Source: Paraspadella gotoi
Lineage: Eukaryota; Chaetognatha
NCBI GenBank assembly: GCA_051294375.1
Contig: CM119269.1
Span: 6,523,552 to 6,587,551, forward strand
Direction: 5' to 3'
Length of the DNA: 64,000 nt
Numbering within the stretch: the stretch's first letter is position 1; each line of letters starts with the position of its first letter. Shown piece by piece: positions 63,041-64,000 of the stretch. The position numbers were made by a program, and so were the translations under genes. A model generated the notes under the pieces. The model searched no databases. It was not told the DNA's origin and worked only from the letters and a program-made list of their open reading frames with translations.

Positions 63041-64000
63041 TGAGATTGGCACGGCGAACCGGGGCGACTAGCGGCCGCCGGCAGTTGGCATTTGACGCCA
63101 TGCCTGCAGGATGAACCGCTGCACAGCTGCGTGCTTAGCTCCAAGACGTAGTGAAAGATACATCGACTTTCATTGTGAGGAAAGAGGGTATTGGCACGGA
63201 GTGTGTCTGCTTGGATTGTCGCTTGGCGTTGTTTGTTGTTGTTGAAGGTCGGCGTTGTTGTTGTTGTTTGATTCCTTTAAGCGAGTGGACTTGAAAGGTC
63301 CCGTTTTGACTGCATTGGCGTATGATGTTGGGCGGTTGGAGGCATCGAGTCTGCAACTTCTCTGGGGTTCCAGCGGCTCGTCAGAGTGTCCTCGAAATGC
63401 CGCGTAAAAACCCCAGGCGTTTACCGTTGCTGTTTGGCTTAGAAGTTGCCCAGAAAGGAAGTGAAGAAGGGTGTTGCGGTTTTTGCAACATGTCGAGGTT
63501 GTCTTTCTATCCTTGAGGACCGTGGTCACGGACTGAATGAAGGGAGTGAGCAACAAGGAGAGCCTTTAAGAAATGTCCGTCAATGGTGAGGTTCTGGCTC
63601 TGGGACTTTAGGGCGCAAGTGTTGGAGGGGAGTGCTTCCCTTCAGCGACGCTCATCTTGAGGAGTATGGCGGCGCGTTGGCATCTTGGCATCGCCATAAA
63701 CCTCCTTCAGATGCCTTCACCAACCTTGCCGTAGGCGCCAGCCGCTTTGTCTTTTCTTTATGTCGGGATTTGAGATGGCGATGGCGTCTGTAGGGATCAA
63801 CGCGAAAGGATGTGGTTGCCGTTCTTTGACGCGGTCATGCGACGACGTCGGCAACCTTCAAAGGCGGTGTCGGGCCGCCTCAAGCCATTCATCGAATGTG
63901 TCGGGGTCGAAGTGGAGTCAACTTCGTGTCCTAGGTCCGTGGCGGGCGGCGTCCCCTCGCTGGGGGGCGGTATCGACAGGGGCGTTCCCGTTGGCGCCGG
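63041..64000 (-). pseudogene. Gypsy gag-like region
   Basis: Asn/Gln-rich low-complexity frames (63170-63300) and, near 63850-63905 on minus, the block HFDPDTFDEWLEAARHRL, typical of a capsid helix in Gypsy gag. No zinc knuckle is clearly visible. Confidence 0.5.

Larger units (their letters stand above)
59520..64000 (-). mobile_element. Internal region of a Gypsy (Ty3-type) retrotransposon, frameshifted, 5' part outside
   Basis: Order on minus from the right edge is gag-like, protease, RT, RNase H, integrase, LTR, which is the Ty3/Gypsy order. GC content is much higher than in the DNA to the left. Many single-base frameshifts interrupt all domains; they could be decay or uncorrected sequencing error. 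The 5' LTR and most of gag lie beyond 64000. Confidence 0.85.

Noticed and set aside
60027-63516. Plus-strand frames in the Gypsy region
   Set aside because: Antisense shadows of GC-rich pol/gag; all domain matches are on minus.

Overview
The window looks like nuclear DNA of an animal, most likely an arthropod. It has spliced genes with GT-AG introns, a eukaryotic tRNA-Arg(CCG), an atlastin-family GTPase, LINE, SINE, Gypsy and MITE remnants, and very many (GA)n, (AAAG)n and GAC-triplet microsatellites. The species cannot be named from sequence alone. It is a long-read style draft with five N gaps (8177-8752, 8988-9074, 9586-9668, 33177-33201, 52665-52674). Two large duplicated blocks look more like assembly artefacts than biology.

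Layout. 611-3954 (minus): three in-frame exons of a secreted, six-cysteine protein, cut by the left window edge. 3955-15229: gene-poor, microsatellite-rich spacer. 15230-20398 (minus): the last twelve exons (518 codons plus stop) of a coiled-coil protein with a Gly-rich and then acidic C-terminus; every splice phase agrees. A tRNA-Arg gene lies antisense in one of its introns. 18085-29898: a giant inverted repeat of about 5.9 kb per arm, centred near 24089 on a 617-bp fold-back core. The right arm repeats the same exons with frameshifting indels. 33202-34087 is a third copy of flank plus core that then runs into unique sequence, so it may be the true continuation. 34400-46600: repeated copies of a pearl/HINE-like element (GTCGGATCTGC ends, GTCC tetranucleotide tract, tandem units of about 150 bp), one of them split by a LINE fragment.

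41007-51821 (plus): a complete two-exon, 758-residue atlastin-like GTPase with an 8.5-kb intron full of minisatellites and a perfect 182-bp palindromic MITE. 52675-59278: two diverged tandem copies of a block of about 3 kb, each with one probable exon. Only the second copy carries a 265-bp GC-rich insertion, and it is interrupted by a Gypsy LTR retrotransposon. 59279-64000 (minus): the 3' LTR and frameshifted pol of that element, with gag at the right edge.

How the parts relate. No operon-like or defence-like cluster is visible. The coiled-coil gene, the exon at 55174-55318 and a candidate exon at 37524-37643 are all on the minus strand and could be parts of one long gene with the GTPase nested in it on the opposite strand, but this is inference. 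The most distinctive gene is the atlastin-like GTPase, which has an unusually long helical stalk and a Gly-rich hydrophobic extreme C-terminus.
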